From Zantedeschia hybrid cultivar (Eukaryota; Streptophyta; Magnoliopsida; Alismatales; Araceae): DNA of 64,000 nt. This document shows, in pieces, positions 24,475 to 35,632 of the stretch. The translations under genes were made by a program, and so were the position numbers. Each line of letters begins with the position of its first letter. Positions within the stretch are counted from its first letter, which is position 1. Below the pieces are notes generated by a model. It did not search any database, was not told where the DNA came from, and saw nothing but the letters and a program-made list of their open reading frames with translations. The stretch is taken from contig JARZZO010000009.1 in assembly GCA_030544215.1 (NCBI GenBank), forward strand, positions 53,315,129 through 53,379,128. The letters are read 5' to 3'.

Positions 24475-25401
24475 TGTTATATCCTGTATTTTTACAATTC
24501 ATTAATGAATTCAATTAATTTAAGTTAGACCTATTAATTAATTATGAGAGTCTATTAGTGAGTTTAAGTAAATTGATTTAGTTTAATTAACCTAATTATG
24601 AAAGCCCATTAGTCTAATTATACTATTAAGGATATCTCACTAATTTAGTTAAAATTCTAGATTTGATGCATTAGACAACATCATAGTAAAATAATGATAA
24701 CTTTTTGTAAAAACATTAAATTAAGGTAAAGAGCATGAAAAGATCTATAACTTTGTAGAAGACCATTTTTACTAATTCAGATGCTCTAGAGGTCAAAAAT
24801 ATCGATGATCAGTTTTAGAAAGGGCTGCCCATAAAAAACAAATCATAATCAGACTAGGATTTGACTTAGGAAACAAAAGATGATATAACTAAAGTTAATA
24901 ACGACCTAGAAAGTTATGTATGATATCTTTGAGTTGGATTAGAAGTAGAACATAATAAATTTGAGTATGATGAAGATTTCAATTAGTAAGTAGAAAGTCA
25001 TAATTAGAATTATACTTGAATTAGGATTATGTATACAAATTTACATCACACGGTCTTGGTGTTTTGAGTATAACATCGTGTATAAAATTTCAAATTAAAT
25101 AAGACAATTCTCATTATAAATATAACTCAAAATTTTAGAAGTTTTATGAAGACTACATTTAAAGTAAGTCATTTACTAGTCGGAATCAGGATATGTTTGA
25201 ACGGGAAAGAAATCTGTTAGATTTTTAGATTTGGAGTACTCAGGACAATAGGTTAGAAATATAGGTATAATCTTTTGTACAAATATCCAAAACTAGTGAT
25301 ATTGGAAAGATAATAAAAAGTTATAAAACTTTGTAGAAGAAATTTTTTTCTTAATTCAAACGTTTAAGCAGTGAAATTTAAAGATTTTCAGAAAAGAAAA
25401 T
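24475..25401 (+). mobile_element. 5' fragment of a family-1 LTR
   Basis: Starts TGTTATATCCTG and follows the solo LTR at 4305 to about 5271 (AGTCATTTACTAGTCGGAAT, GATTTTTAGATTTGGAGTACT). It stops abruptly at 25401/25402 where the inverted gypsy-type LTR begins. The missing 3' part is not found after 32.2 kb, so this is a deletion and not a simple interruption. Confidence 0.75.
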
Positions 25402-27000
25402 TGTAGGTGGCCTCTCTCCACTAACTTCGATTAGTGTTAATTACGTCGAGCAACTGCTCGACAACTCTTGATTAACCGTCTGTTCATATCCTTGTAACAT
25501 ACCACGTTGCTACTGCTCGACAACTCTTGATTAACCGTCTGTTCATATCCTTGTAACATACCACGTTGCTACTACACGTGACACATGTATATGAAGATAT
25601 GTTTTAGGTCAAGTCCTTGGCCTCACCTAAGTTTAGGATAGGTTTATGATGGGTTGGGAGACTTTTAAAAGGTTTTAGATTGATTCTGAGTTATTTGGAT
25701 TGATTCCAAGTATTGTAGTCCCATAAGGGTATTTTCATAATTGTGCCAAGTTGGAGGGCGTAGGGGTATTATGGTCACTTTGATGTGTGAGATGAATTTT
25801 AAGGACTTGATGAGGTTTCAAGACCTTAGGAGGGGTTTTAGAGTTGTATTAAGTGTATTTGGATTGTATGGGTATTTTTGTAATTTAGATTGAAGTGGGT
25901 TTTATGGATATTCATCATATTTTAAGTTATTTAACATTTTTTTATGATTTTTCTAGATTTTTTTAATGATTTTTAATATCTTAAGGGTATTTTAGTAATT
26001 TTGCTCATTTTTAGGGTTTTGAGGGCATTTAGGGTATGTTGGGTGGTTTTTACATTTTTTAAGATTTTTCTATAATTTTTATCATGAGAAGGTTATTTTG
26101 GTCATTTTAAAGTTCTAAGAGGGTTTGAGTCATGTTGGGAGCTTTTTACATTTTCTCTGTATTTTCTTTCTGATTTTTACTGATTTTTATCAGTTTTTAC
26201 AGATTTATTAATTATTTATTAATTATCTATGGGTGGTGGACATTTTAGTCATTTTACACTTAGGTGTGTTATTTAGTATGTATATGGTTCATTACATCTT
26301 AAACATTGACTTTGACTTAGCCATGTGTAGGGGTGAGACCAACGGTGCTTAGGTGTTTTTTAAGTTTTAAGTATGTGTTTTATTATTTAAGTATAAGTTT
26401 AGTCATATAAGTGTAAATGTTATTTATATATAAGTTCAATCATATGCATGCAACATACATACGCACAAGTATTTGGCACAATAGACACATTAATATTTTA
26501 TAGAAATTTCGACAGAATTTTGTCTTATGAAAGACGATTTTACAACAAAAATTCAGCAGAGCTTCCCCTAAGAGAACCTTAAGGAAAAAAACTAAAAAAT
26601 GAAGCCTCCTCCTGCATGCTTGAACTTGTGCAAAGCACGCAGTTCGTCGTCCTCAAACTGGCAGCATGTCCCCTTAGGATTTTTAGCCCTCAGTTGGCAT
26701 GTCCCTTCACCTTCTATATGGGGGTATTTATAGGGCCTTGAAGGCCAATGGTGGGGGGTGTCACTGGGAAAATTTAGGAGAGTGAGAGAGAGCCAATAGA
26801 GAGATGTGAGAGGGTGGGGGGGTGTTCCTGTGGGTACCCCCACCAGTTGAGAAACCGGTGGTGGGTGCCACCGGTTATGAAAATCGTGAAAATCGGTGGC
26901 CAACTCCCCTTTTCCTCTTTTTTTTCTTCTTCTCCCTCTTTTTTGCTTAATAAATGAGGAGAACCTCATTTATCACCTTTTCTTTTAAGTTTGTGGGAAG
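25402..27000 (-). mobile_element. Gypsy-type LTR in minus orientation
   Basis: Read on the minus strand, a purine-rich and G/C-tract region (about 26990-26780) is followed by CTATAAATACCCC (near 26725) as a TATA box. A long AT-rich R-U5 then ends with ACTAACTTCGATTAGTGTTAATTAC-type sequence in reverse and terminal ACA at 25402. The LTR in plus orientation at about 30361-32167 has the same architecture and the same last ~100 bp. The upstream limit near 27000 is approximate. Confidence 0.55.
25453..25570. repeat. Exact 59-bp tandem duplication
   Basis: 25453-25511 and 25512-25570 are identical (each begins ACTGCTCGACAACTCTTGAT and ends ACCACGTTGCT). Identity over 59 bp in an otherwise worn region marks a recent event. 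Confidence 0.95.
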
Positions 27001-27338
27001 GTTCCCAATAATGGAGGCCAATGATTGGCCATTAAAATCTTCTTCAGTGGAGAATCCACTAACATGGGGAGCCCATATGGGCATTAACCCCCTTAAATAA
27101 AGGCTATAAAAGGTCATTAAACTCTACTCTCGCCCCGCTTTTTTCTATATTAAATAGAAAGAGGATCCCCCATTGGTTGGGGGGTTTTCTCTTTATTTAA
27201 TGGGATTAAGACCCCCACTGGTGGGAGATTCCATGGGAACCGGTGGGGGTCTAGCCTCCCTCTTTCTTCCTTTCTTTATTGACCCACATCCCTCTATTTT
27301 TCCCATACTTAATAAAGGAGGACGACCCCCCCACCGAT

Positions 27339-27629
27339 TGGGCCCGAATGTCTAAACCTTTTGACAAGATGGTGAAAGAAAGAGTGTTCAAGAAAGGCGA
27401 CCTGGTCATGGTCAAACAAAAAGATGTAATGACATCTCATCCCAAGAACAAGTTCAAGCCTAACTGGATACAACTTTTCATAGTCAATAAAGTATATGAA
27501 GGAGACGCCTACAAATTTGTTGATGAAAAAAGGAATGTGACATTTCTTCTATTGAACGGGTACCATATGAAGTTATATTATGCTCCAGAACATGAACTTC
27601 ATGAAAATTTACAGCTAAAGAAGTCATAA
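27339..27629 (+). pseudogene. C-terminal end of a Ty3/gypsy polyprotein
   Basis: About 95 codons ending at the stop 27627-27629. The order RMSKPFDKMVKERVFKKGDL, then GKF-like NKFKPNW, then DAYKFVDEKRN, then NGYHMKLYYA, is the tail of gypsy polyproteins just after integrase (the GDLVL...KF.P.WEGP...YKL.D..G...NG..LK.YY pattern). GDLVMV and the N..HMKLYY block are well kept. Everything upstream (gag, protease, RT, RNase H, integrase core) is missing. Style and the long 3' non-coding region suggest the Tat branch. It is a fragment and cannot function. Confidence 0.8.
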
Positions 27630-28169
27630 AAAAAAAGCTTAAAAATGAGGTGTCCTGACAAACTTAATTGGTTTTCTCATAAAAAACGAAGCTAGTTAAG
27701 GGTAAAAAGGTCTTGAACTCGACTGAGGTGAAAATCTGTAAGGGTGCCTTGGGTAAAAATAGGAAACCCTATTGTGTGGAAATCCGTAAGGATGTACAGG
27801 CAAAAGTAAGAAGGGGTTAGTCTTAGTGAAAACTCGTGAGGGCGCTAAGATTAGTTAAAAGAAAAAAACCCATTGGAGAAACGACTCACAAAGGCACTCC
27901 AATGAGGGAAGAATTCTCCTCACCTATCCTTGATGAGGGTTGAGTTTTCCCACATCCTTACCCAGAGAGGATGTCAGAGTCATCAATGACAAGAAAACCC
28001 TTAGCTCACTCCACAATTGGTGGGATGACATCCACCAAAGGGCTACGACCAAGATGATGACAACGACGTTCTCTCGACTCGGTAAAGAAGTGGGAAAATC
28101 CATTCTTCACCTTAGAATGGTTCAAAAAATTCCTCCATCCCAAAGTCGCTTGCCCCCCTAAGTAAAACC

Positions 28170-28430
28170 AAAGTCTTCCAAAATTTTCTAAAGTTTCCGG
28201 CCCGGGGAGCCATTGTATCCCAAAACTCAAAATTCCCAAAGCTTTCGGCCAGGAGAGCCATTATATCCCAACCCAAGATTCTCAAAGTTTCCGCTCCGGG
28301 GATCCATTGTGTCCCAAAACCTAAAATTTCCTAAAGGTTTTAGCCTGGGAAGCCATTGTATCCCAAAACCCAAAACCATCTGAAAGTTTTCAACCCGGAA
28401 AGCTATGGCGTCCCAAAGCCTTAGAAATCC
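28170..28430 (+). repeat. ~48-bp tandem array, five units
   Basis: Units carry AAAGTTTCCGGCCCGGGGAG followed by CCATTGTATCCCAAAAC. The CCATT/CTATG word recurs at about 28210, 28256, 28303, 28352 and 28402. Units are diverged. Confidence 0.85.
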
Positions 28431-29605
28431 AAAACATCTCGTCCCATTGGGATAATTCCTATCGATAAATTCAAAGTTCATGTCTATTTGGAGTCTTTAC
28501 CCTTTTGAATACCCTAAAATCTATGGCTAGTGGGAGCCTTTACCCCCCTTGAAAATCCAAAATCTATGGCTACTTGGAACTTTCTTCCCCTTGAAAAACC
28601 CAAAAGTCCATTACGCTACCTGGAACTCTCACTTTTCGGAAAAAAAAGTCCCCAAATCCTCCATCTCACCGGAAAAAGTGCACAAAAAAAAAAATCTCGG
28701 CCTGAGGAGCTATTTTGTCCTAAAGCCTCGAAAATCTAGAATTCCTAGTCCCGTAGCAATCCTAAGTCCTACCACTTTGGCCCACAGAGATGCCATAATT
28801 CCCTACCGAACAAAATGGAAAACTCTATCCAAATATGGCCCACAGGGAAGCCATAATTCCCTATTGAAAAAAAAAGGAGCTTAAAATTGAGGTGCTCCGA
28901 CGGACTTAACTGTTTCCTCCCAGAAAAAGGACAGTTCAGGTTTAAAGATCTCAAAATCTAAAATTCGAAAGGGTGCCTTTGGCAAAAATGGATAACCCCG
29001 TTGCATGAAAATCTAAAAAAGACGTGCATGCAAAAATAAAAAAGGGCTAATTCTGGTAAAAACCCGAAAGGGTGCTAGAGTTAGTTAAAAAAAATAAAAA
29101 AAGAGGGATGAGTAATTACACAACATTGGAATGATTTGAAATCAAGGTTCTACTAATAGATAAATGTGTTGCCCGAGATAGGCTCTCGGGGCAACCAAGT
29201 CACAGAAAGTGCGCTATTCGAGACAATCCCTTAGGATAGCCAGCTCACGAAAAAAATGGAGACAAAATCGTGAGAAGCTAAAATCAAAGTCAACTTCGGA
29301 AAGATGACGATATAATTATGACAAGAACCTGCCAAAGTTCAAGTCTCATGAAGAGACCTGATATCATGCTTATGAGTCAGGTTGTCCCGGAAGCTCTTAA
29401 ATGCATTTGAGGAGCCAAAGGTGATGTTCGATACTCAACAAAGACATGCCTTATACCTTAGCCACGACGCAAAGGAGGAAAGAAGCAGGCTACATGCGAA
29501 AGGAAAGAAAGAATTGAGAACAATTTACTATCAAAACTTTGAAGGGCAAAGAAGCAAAATGAAGGCCTATAGATCATGGCAAAGGTACAAAGTCTGGCTC
29601 ATTAA

Positions 29606-30235
29606 AGTCAAAGCTTCAGCCAATTAGGGCTACTTTCACCATGCACCCTAAAATGCCAAAAGAGGGTTATCCATACCTAAAGATCAGCTTATCACAGTCA
29701 AAGCTTCAGTCAATTAGGGTCAATTCCATAATGTGCCCTAAAATGCCAGAAGGGGGGTTGTTCATGCCCAAAGATTGGCTCCTTACGGTTAAAGCTTCGG
29801 CCAATTAGGGTTACTTTCACCATGTGCCCTAAAATGCCAGAAAAGGGATTGTTCATACTCAAAGTTCGATTTATTGAAGTCAAGGGTTTCGTGCAGTTAG
29901 GGCCACCTCTGAATATGCCCTAAAATGCCAAGAGAGGGTTGTTCATACCCAAAGATTGGCTCATTACAGTCAAAGCTTCGGCCAATTAGGGTTACTTTCA
30001 TTGTGTGCCCTAAAATGTTAGAAAAAAGGCTGTTCATACTCAAAGTTCGATTTATTGAAGTCAAGGCTTCGGCCAGTTAGGGTCACTTCTGAATGTGCCC
30101 TAAAATGACAAGAGAGAGTTTTTTATACCCAAAGATCTGCTCATTACAGTTAAAGTTCCAACCAGTTAGGATCACTTCCACAGCGTGCCTTAAAACGTTA
30201 GAAGATGATTGTTCACACCCTAAGATTCTAGCCAG
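29606..30235 (+). repeat. ~90-bp tandem array, seven units, partly dimeric
   Basis: Units start at 29606, 29696, 29787, 29878, 29968, 30059 and 30148 with AGTCAAAGCTTCGGCCA-like sequence and contain GTGCCCTAAAATGCCAGA. Units 3 and 5 end in CAAAGTTCGATTTATTGA, and units 2, 4 and 6 end in AAAGATTGGCTCATTAC-like sequence, giving an alternating ~181-bp dimer. Confidence 0.9.
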
Positions 30236-30683
30236 GGTTTGCCTAAAAAAGCTCAACATGGTTTGACGTGAAAATCACAAAGATCGGATTTTACCCCCAA
30301 AATCTCAAGGAGGTTTGGGTAGGTTGTGACATACTCAAGTCGTCCTAATACTGAAGTTGGGGTCTATCAGCCCTTAGTTAAATGCAAGATGATCACATGC
30401 GACGAAGCTAACTAGAGACTATGAAGTGGATGCACGGGACACATGCCTTCGCCCCTGCTTCCGACACATGTCCCGTGGGGACATTTCTTGAAATATTTTT
30501 TTAATGAAAAAAGTAGAAAATAAAAAGAAAAGAGGGGCATGTACATAATAAAAAAGTGTAAAAGAGAGGGCAAGAAGGAAAAAAGATAAAAATGAGGGGG
30601 AAAATGGAAGAAAAAAAAGGAAAGAGAGGGGGAGGAGCCACTGATGCCCCCCCTAGTAGGGCAGGGTGCCACTGGTGGGAGGT

Positions 30684-30710
30684 CCCCCCCCCCCCCCCCC
30701 TTTTTTTTTT
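30684..30710. repeat. 17-C / 10-T homopolymer pair
   Basis: Seventeen consecutive C followed by ten T, inside the plus-orientation LTR. Confidence 0.95.
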
Positions 30711-30924
30711 CTCGCTTCTCTCTCCCCCTCTTCCCACTCTATTAATACCCCCCATGAGGGGCTGCTGCAGGAGGAGATTTTTGAAGGCGTGGAGGCTCTA
30801 CCGACGAAGGGAAAACTCGTGTGAAGACTCCATCAAAGACTCCGAAGCCCCGAGATTCGCTGTGCATGGCATATATTGGAAATGATCTTTGGTTAACTTG
30901 TATCAATTGTAATCATATTAATTA

Positions 30925-31400
30925 ATCAAATGGTTCATTCATATCAGTTAAATGGCCAAAATTTCAATTAATTAATTATGTGGTTCATTCCTATTAGTGA
31001 AATGGCCAATAAATTTGTGGTTCACTCTTATTAGTAGGGTGACCAAAGTTCTTTGCTTGGTTCATTCCTATTGATGGAATGGCCATTAAATTCTTGGTTC
31101 ATTCCTATTGATGGAATGGCCATTAAATTCTTGGTTCATTCCTATTGATGGAATGACCAAAAAGTTTATGGTTCACTCTTATTGGTAGAGTGGCCAATAA
31201 TCATTTTTTATGGTTCATTCCTATTGATGATTGGCGATGAAGTTTATGGTTCACTCTTATGGGTAGAGTGACCAAAAAATCATCTTAAGTGGTTTATTCC
31301 TATTGGTGGAATGACCAAAATTCATGTGGTTCACTCTTAACTAGAGTGATCAAATTTGTATTGATTCATTCCTATTGATGGAATGATCAAAATTGATGTC
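30925..31400 (+). repeat. ~45-bp 'GGTTCATTCCTATTGATGG' array
   Basis: About ten diverged copies of GGTTCATTCCTATTGATGG followed by AATGGCCA-like sequence and a short AT spacer. Two adjacent copies near 31055-31145 are almost identical. Part of the LTR R-U5 region. Confidence 0.85.
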
Positions 31401-32339
31401 ACTTGGTGGGTACACAAAGTGGACCTAAATAAAGCTTTGCACGTGGTTGATGTATGTCCAATTTTATTTGGTAATGCATGTCCAATTTCATTTATTTGAT
31501 ACATATTCGATTTCATTTGTTTAAATGGTGGATATGCTGACCAAGTTAAAATGTGTTTAACTTAAGATAAGTTGATTTTGGTCTATTCATATTAGTTGAA
31601 TGGCCGATAAAGTTATTAGTTCTTTCATATTGGTTGGAGAACCATTAAGTTTTAAAAGAATATTCTTAGTTATGTGGTGGTCATTATACCTCATTAGCTA
31701 AGTCTTTTCCTTACAAGTTCATAAAAAAGAGCAAAATGAAAGAGAGAATGCTACCCAAATCCATCTAATTTTAATGGTTTTCTTAATAGTTTCTCAAGGA
31801 TTTTTAAAGGGATATTTAAAGGACACTGTCAAATTCTCTAATGAACTCTAAGGGTTTTGCTGGAAAGCATATTCTCTTAGAACTTTTTGGCTGACGTGCC
31901 TTCATGCGAGTCTAAAGTCTTATAAATATCCTTTATGGTATCCTTTAAGATTTCTAAAGGGATTTTAAAAGATGGACACCGAACCCACAAAGCCTATGTA
32001 AATGTCCAAAATAAAACTTGTGTCTTTTATTCCTATGGTGCAATGTCTAGTTTTCTTATTGTGCATTTTATTTCAAGGGCATCAAAGGACGGTTAATCAA
32101 GGATTGCCAATAGGTGATTGGTGTAATTAACACTAATCGAAGTCAGTGGGAAGAGGTCAAATTCACAGATCTATTCGCTTGATCCAAAACCCTAGACTCC
32201 CTGAGGGCTCAAAGTCTACACTTAAAACAAAGAAAAATGACTCTTTTGAAAATTACAAATCTTTCAGGCCCATTTAAAAAAAAAGATTGATTTCAAAAAA
32301 TGAAGTCTCACAGTGACCCAGAGGTATTTCACTTCCATA

Positions 32340-33260
32340 GTGGTTTAAAAGACCCTCCAGGCAGTAGGGAGGATTGCTGATTCTGTGGGGAAATAAACAA
32401 AGGTCAGTGTGGGTCTATCACTTCGTTGGTCTTCTATATTTTGTGTATATAAAAAGCTGTTTTTGGGAGTGGGGAGGAATTACTGTGCATGCACCCCCTT
32501 ACAGACACAGGTATTCATATATTCATTGAGTTTATAGATTTGTTTGCACAGAGGTGCCATATGTGAGTGCTGTATACTAGAGCTGTGTAAAAATACTTGT
32601 ACATCTTTACACTTCAATTTTACCAATGATACATGGTATAAAAAAGCTCTTACAATTATTTAATTCTTTCTTAAAAGTAAAAAAGAAAACCTCTAGAGTT
32701 TAATGCCATTTCCTCGTCAAGGTGTCCAAACTTGAAAATTGTCGAGAAACCTGAATATTGTATTGTTGGGAAAGAAGACATGGGATAGTATGAATCAAAA
32801 GAATAAAAGTGAGTTGTAAGTTCAAAGAGTTTCTAGAAAAATGTAAGAAAATGGAATAGAGAAGGAGGAGGGGAGGATGTTGGATGGTTGCACAGGTAGA
32901 TGAAGAATTACAATGGCATTGGTAAAAATATGTTTTGACTAAACCCATGACACAATTGGCCATAACACCTGCCTCATGAAGTGGAAACAATGTGTTTAAA
33001 TTGGCTTGGAGATGCAACAGTGACAGGTGGATACAGTGTGCTCTGCCATTCCCAATCCCAGGGTTTACCCTTGGCTGGCCAGTGTTTTTCTCTCAACATC
33101 TGAAAAAGCAGAAACACTCAATGATATTTTTAATTTTTCAAGTAATTCTACCTGCCATCCAAGGGACAATAAGCTGGACTAGTGGGGCCTTGACATCTTA
33201 AATGTGCATCGGCATGTAGCCTTGGGCAAGTGCAGATTTCGTGTCGTCGGTTTGTACATA
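32340..33260 (+). repeat. Non-coding direct duplication, copy 2
   Basis: Partner of 19440-20350, about 13 kb downstream in the same orientation. Copy 2 keeps the same landmark order but has its own indels (for example extra CTCTTACAATTATTT near 32646). The 12 kb between the copies is almost entirely repeats. Confidence 0.85.
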
Positions 33261-35473
33261 GGTCAGTGAGGAGCAAACCCATGATCAAACCTGAATGATG
33301 CACCATGTAAGTTCCATGGCAGAAAATTATTCTTATGTTTTTCGCAGAATTTGGGTACAATTTTTTTCACTCTCTTGCTGTGCACACACCTGTTCTTCTT
33401 ATTTTGGGCCTAAAACATTTATGAGCTAAACCTTTCATGTATTTCTTCCACTAATGTCTGCATGCGTCTTTTGCTGAAGTAGCTCTTCTAGATTTCTCAT
33501 ACTTGCTACTCATTGCCAGGACATGATCATTATGCAGGTTAGCCTAAAGAAAGTCCCCCTTTGAGAGGACCTGGAACACTGGTTAACCCTCACAAGGAAT
33601 TTTGAGTAAATCCCACATGCACAGGAAGCTTGCATATGAGCATGAGATTGTGATACACCAATTGGCTCCCGCATATAGAGTGAAAGTGTTGTTTGGGGCA
33701 GACCCAAGTTCTCAGCACACGGACTGCAGTTGAAATCACTTACAAGATTCTTTGTGTGCTTAGGTACTTCAGCAAGCGTACTGTGGTAGATGTTAGGTAT
33801 TATGAGTCTACCAAATGACTATGATGAAATAAATTGGTTAAATTAGATCATGAAGCATTTAGTCGCACCTGACAATGATGCAATTATTACAGCTCAGCTT
33901 CTGCATTTGTTTTCAGAACGTCTCAGATGGCGTTCCATTTGTGCCATCACTGTTAGACTAATCCCGACCGAGTAAGGCAGGATCTCTGAGCAGCAGCTAG
34001 CTGTGGAGAGAGTAAACTTGACCACAAAGAGAATCACAGTTAATGCTGTACAAAGTCTACAGTTAAGCTAGACTATTCCTTGTCGAAAACTCAAGAATTA
34101 ACTTCAGTCTGAAACTGGACCAGAAGATACGTAAGAAATGGCCCATATATGTTTTCCTGTTTGCTGTTAGAGGCACATTAATCCTCATCTTTGTCAGGGC
34201 ACACATGGTGGAACAGGGATTTTCCTGTTTGCTGTTAGAGGCACATAAATCCTCATCTTTGTCAGGGCATATCTGTGGAACAGGAGCCGCTGCATTTTTC
34301 CCTCTTGGCATGAGATCCTCTGCACAGCCAGTGATGCACCGTCGCTCACATGAGGTAAGAGCAAATTTGTTGTCTGCCAAGAGAAGATAGGGAGAATGGC
34401 AAGTTTGCCTTGGCCCATGTGAGTCTAGGGCATACTTCCCAGGACATAGAGGACCTCGTTTCTTCCCTCTCAAATAGTCCCAGCCAGTCTCAGGATGTCT
34501 ATAAGATGTTTTCATCTGTGCACTTTCAAAAAAGTTGTTTTGTCAGTGAATTGTTATCTAAGGGATCAGATAGTGCATTTCACTGCAAGAACTCTGGTGA
34601 CCTCTGACTTTCTTTGCAGGGATTGGGGAGACATGCCTCATTTAATAGAATTTTCTAGTGCTGACTTCTGGTTATTATGATTCTTTAGGTAGGAAAGGTT
34701 TTGATCATATCTGATACATTATTGAAGTGAAAACAGCCTCCAGAAAGTGAAGTTCTCGAACAGTTTCTGCATTTATAAATATTATTGGAAACTTAGTGTA
34801 GCTAAAAAGAGCTGCAAGTAATATTCTCTTTGTTTTTGTTGGAGCTGACTGCTGAGCTAATAAAAAGCAGTTGGTTTCTTTTGGAAAATATTGGGAAGTG
34901 CTGTTTCTGATTTTGGAGGTACACTTTCACATTAGTGGGACTGATACACTTGTACAAGAAGCTTCTGTGGCTGTGAGTTGGAATTTCAAGCCATAGTCCC
35001 TGTGGTAACTGGTAAGATCCTGCACAAAGTATAGTTGTCATCTATAGTTTAACAAACAAAACTACCTTTGAAGCAATTGCTACTTATAATGGTGAGCACT
35101 AAGGTGCAGTCTCATCTATCTGGGGTTTTTTATCAGTCTGCCGAAAAGCTGCCTTCTATATTTGATATCATGCTCACTCAACTAGATAAGTTATCAAATA
35201 CAGACATGTGCCAGCAATCTTTGTTATGTTATCATGTTGCATTCCATTCTCCTAATTCACTTTATCTGTGACATGGAAATCTATTTAACACCACATGCCT
35301 TTTCTTAGCAGTGTTAAAGACGATTGGTTTCTGGTCCACCCAATGAAGAGCCCTTTCAGTTTCAGGGAGGTAAGACAGAAAATTGATTATTTATTTCATA
35401 CGTCTTTTTTGACAGACGAAAAAAGGAGAGGAGAAAAAAAAGAGCAGAGCTGGCAATCCTAACCCATCAGACA
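33261..35473. other. Apparently single-copy non-coding sequence
   Basis: Normal base composition, no transposon family recognised, and no sustained reading frame. The 150-codon minus-strand frame at 34063-34515 runs through a tandem duplication and has no domain-like pattern. The part next to the syntaxin exon would be its 3' UTR on the minus strand. Confidence 0.45.
34153..34288. repeat. 68-bp tandem duplication
   Basis: TTTCCTGTTTGCTGTTAGAG at 34153 recurs at 34221, and the two units differ at only a few positions. Confidence 0.9.
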
Positions 35474-35632
35474 CTACTTCCAAGGTTTCAATATTGAAAG
35501 CACAATGATGATTGCAATTATCAGCAGTATGGTTATGGAGATCAGCATGCACTTTCTAGACTTCTTCTGCAGGTTCTTTGCAGTGTGCAGAGCTTCATTC
35601 CCTGACTGTACATACTCCACTGCATTCGTTAC
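35474..35632 (-). CDS. Last exon of a SYP1-type syntaxin (Qa-SNARE)
   Basis: On the minus strand a textbook acceptor (CTTTGTCTTTACAG, with AG at 35634-35633) opens an exon of 52 codons plus TAG at 35476-35474. It encodes VTNAVEYVQSGNEALHTAKN, LQKKSRK, a ~20-residue hydrophobic anchor and VLSILKPWK. This is the end of the SNARE helix, the basic juxtamembrane patch and the C-terminal membrane anchor of plasma-membrane syntaxins. The pattern V..AV..VQSGN.AL..AK.LQK.SRK..., anchor, KPWK fits the SYP132 type best, from memory. Such proteins drive vesicle fusion at the plasma membrane. The frame and splice site are intact and the exon starts in phase 0. No other syntaxin exon was found between here and 64 kb. 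Either the remaining exons lie further upstream across a transposon-filled intron, or this is a stray duplicated exon. Confidence 0.75.
   Translation of the reverse strand, partial: VTNAVEYVQSGNEALHTAKNLQKKSRKCMLISITILLIIAIIIVLSILKPWK

Larger units (their letters stand above)
27630..30360 (+). mobile_element. Long repetitive 3' non-coding region of the gypsy remnant
   Basis: This lies between the polyprotein stop and the 3' LTR. It holds a ~240-bp segment present twice (27640-27870 and 28868-29105, both with AAAA..GCTTAAAA..GAGGTG and GGGTGCCTT..GG.AAAAAT), a ~48-bp array, and a ~90-bp array. Such long, tandem-repeat-filled 3' regions are known from Tat-branch gypsy elements. A polypurine-like GAAGTTGGGG sits at about 30352, directly before the presumed LTR start. 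Confidence 0.55.
30361..32167 (+). mobile_element. Gypsy-type 3' LTR in plus orientation
   Basis: Follows the polypurine-like tract. Contains a purine-rich upstream part, a long C/T tract, CTATTAATACCCCC (near 30739) as a TATA-like box, an AT-rich R-U5 with short tandem repeats, and an end at about 32140-32167 (AATTAACACTAATCGAAGTC, then CACA) that is the inverse of 25402-25490. It could be the 3' LTR of the element whose polyprotein tail is at 27339-27629. Confidence 0.5.

Noticed and set aside
27173..27355. 60-codon frame before the gypsy tail
   Set aside because: Lies in LTR-like or leader DNA with a different composition. It overlaps the true polyprotein frame out of register.
25402..32167. 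Reading the inverted ends as the TIRs of a 6.8-kb DNA transposon
   Set aside because: No transposase is present, the flanks do not match as a target duplication, and both ends carry TATA-plus-R-U5 architecture typical of LTRs.
34063..34515. 150-codon minus-strand frame
   Set aside because: Crosses a 68-bp tandem duplication, so it repeats the same peptide, and shows no domain pattern or splice signals.
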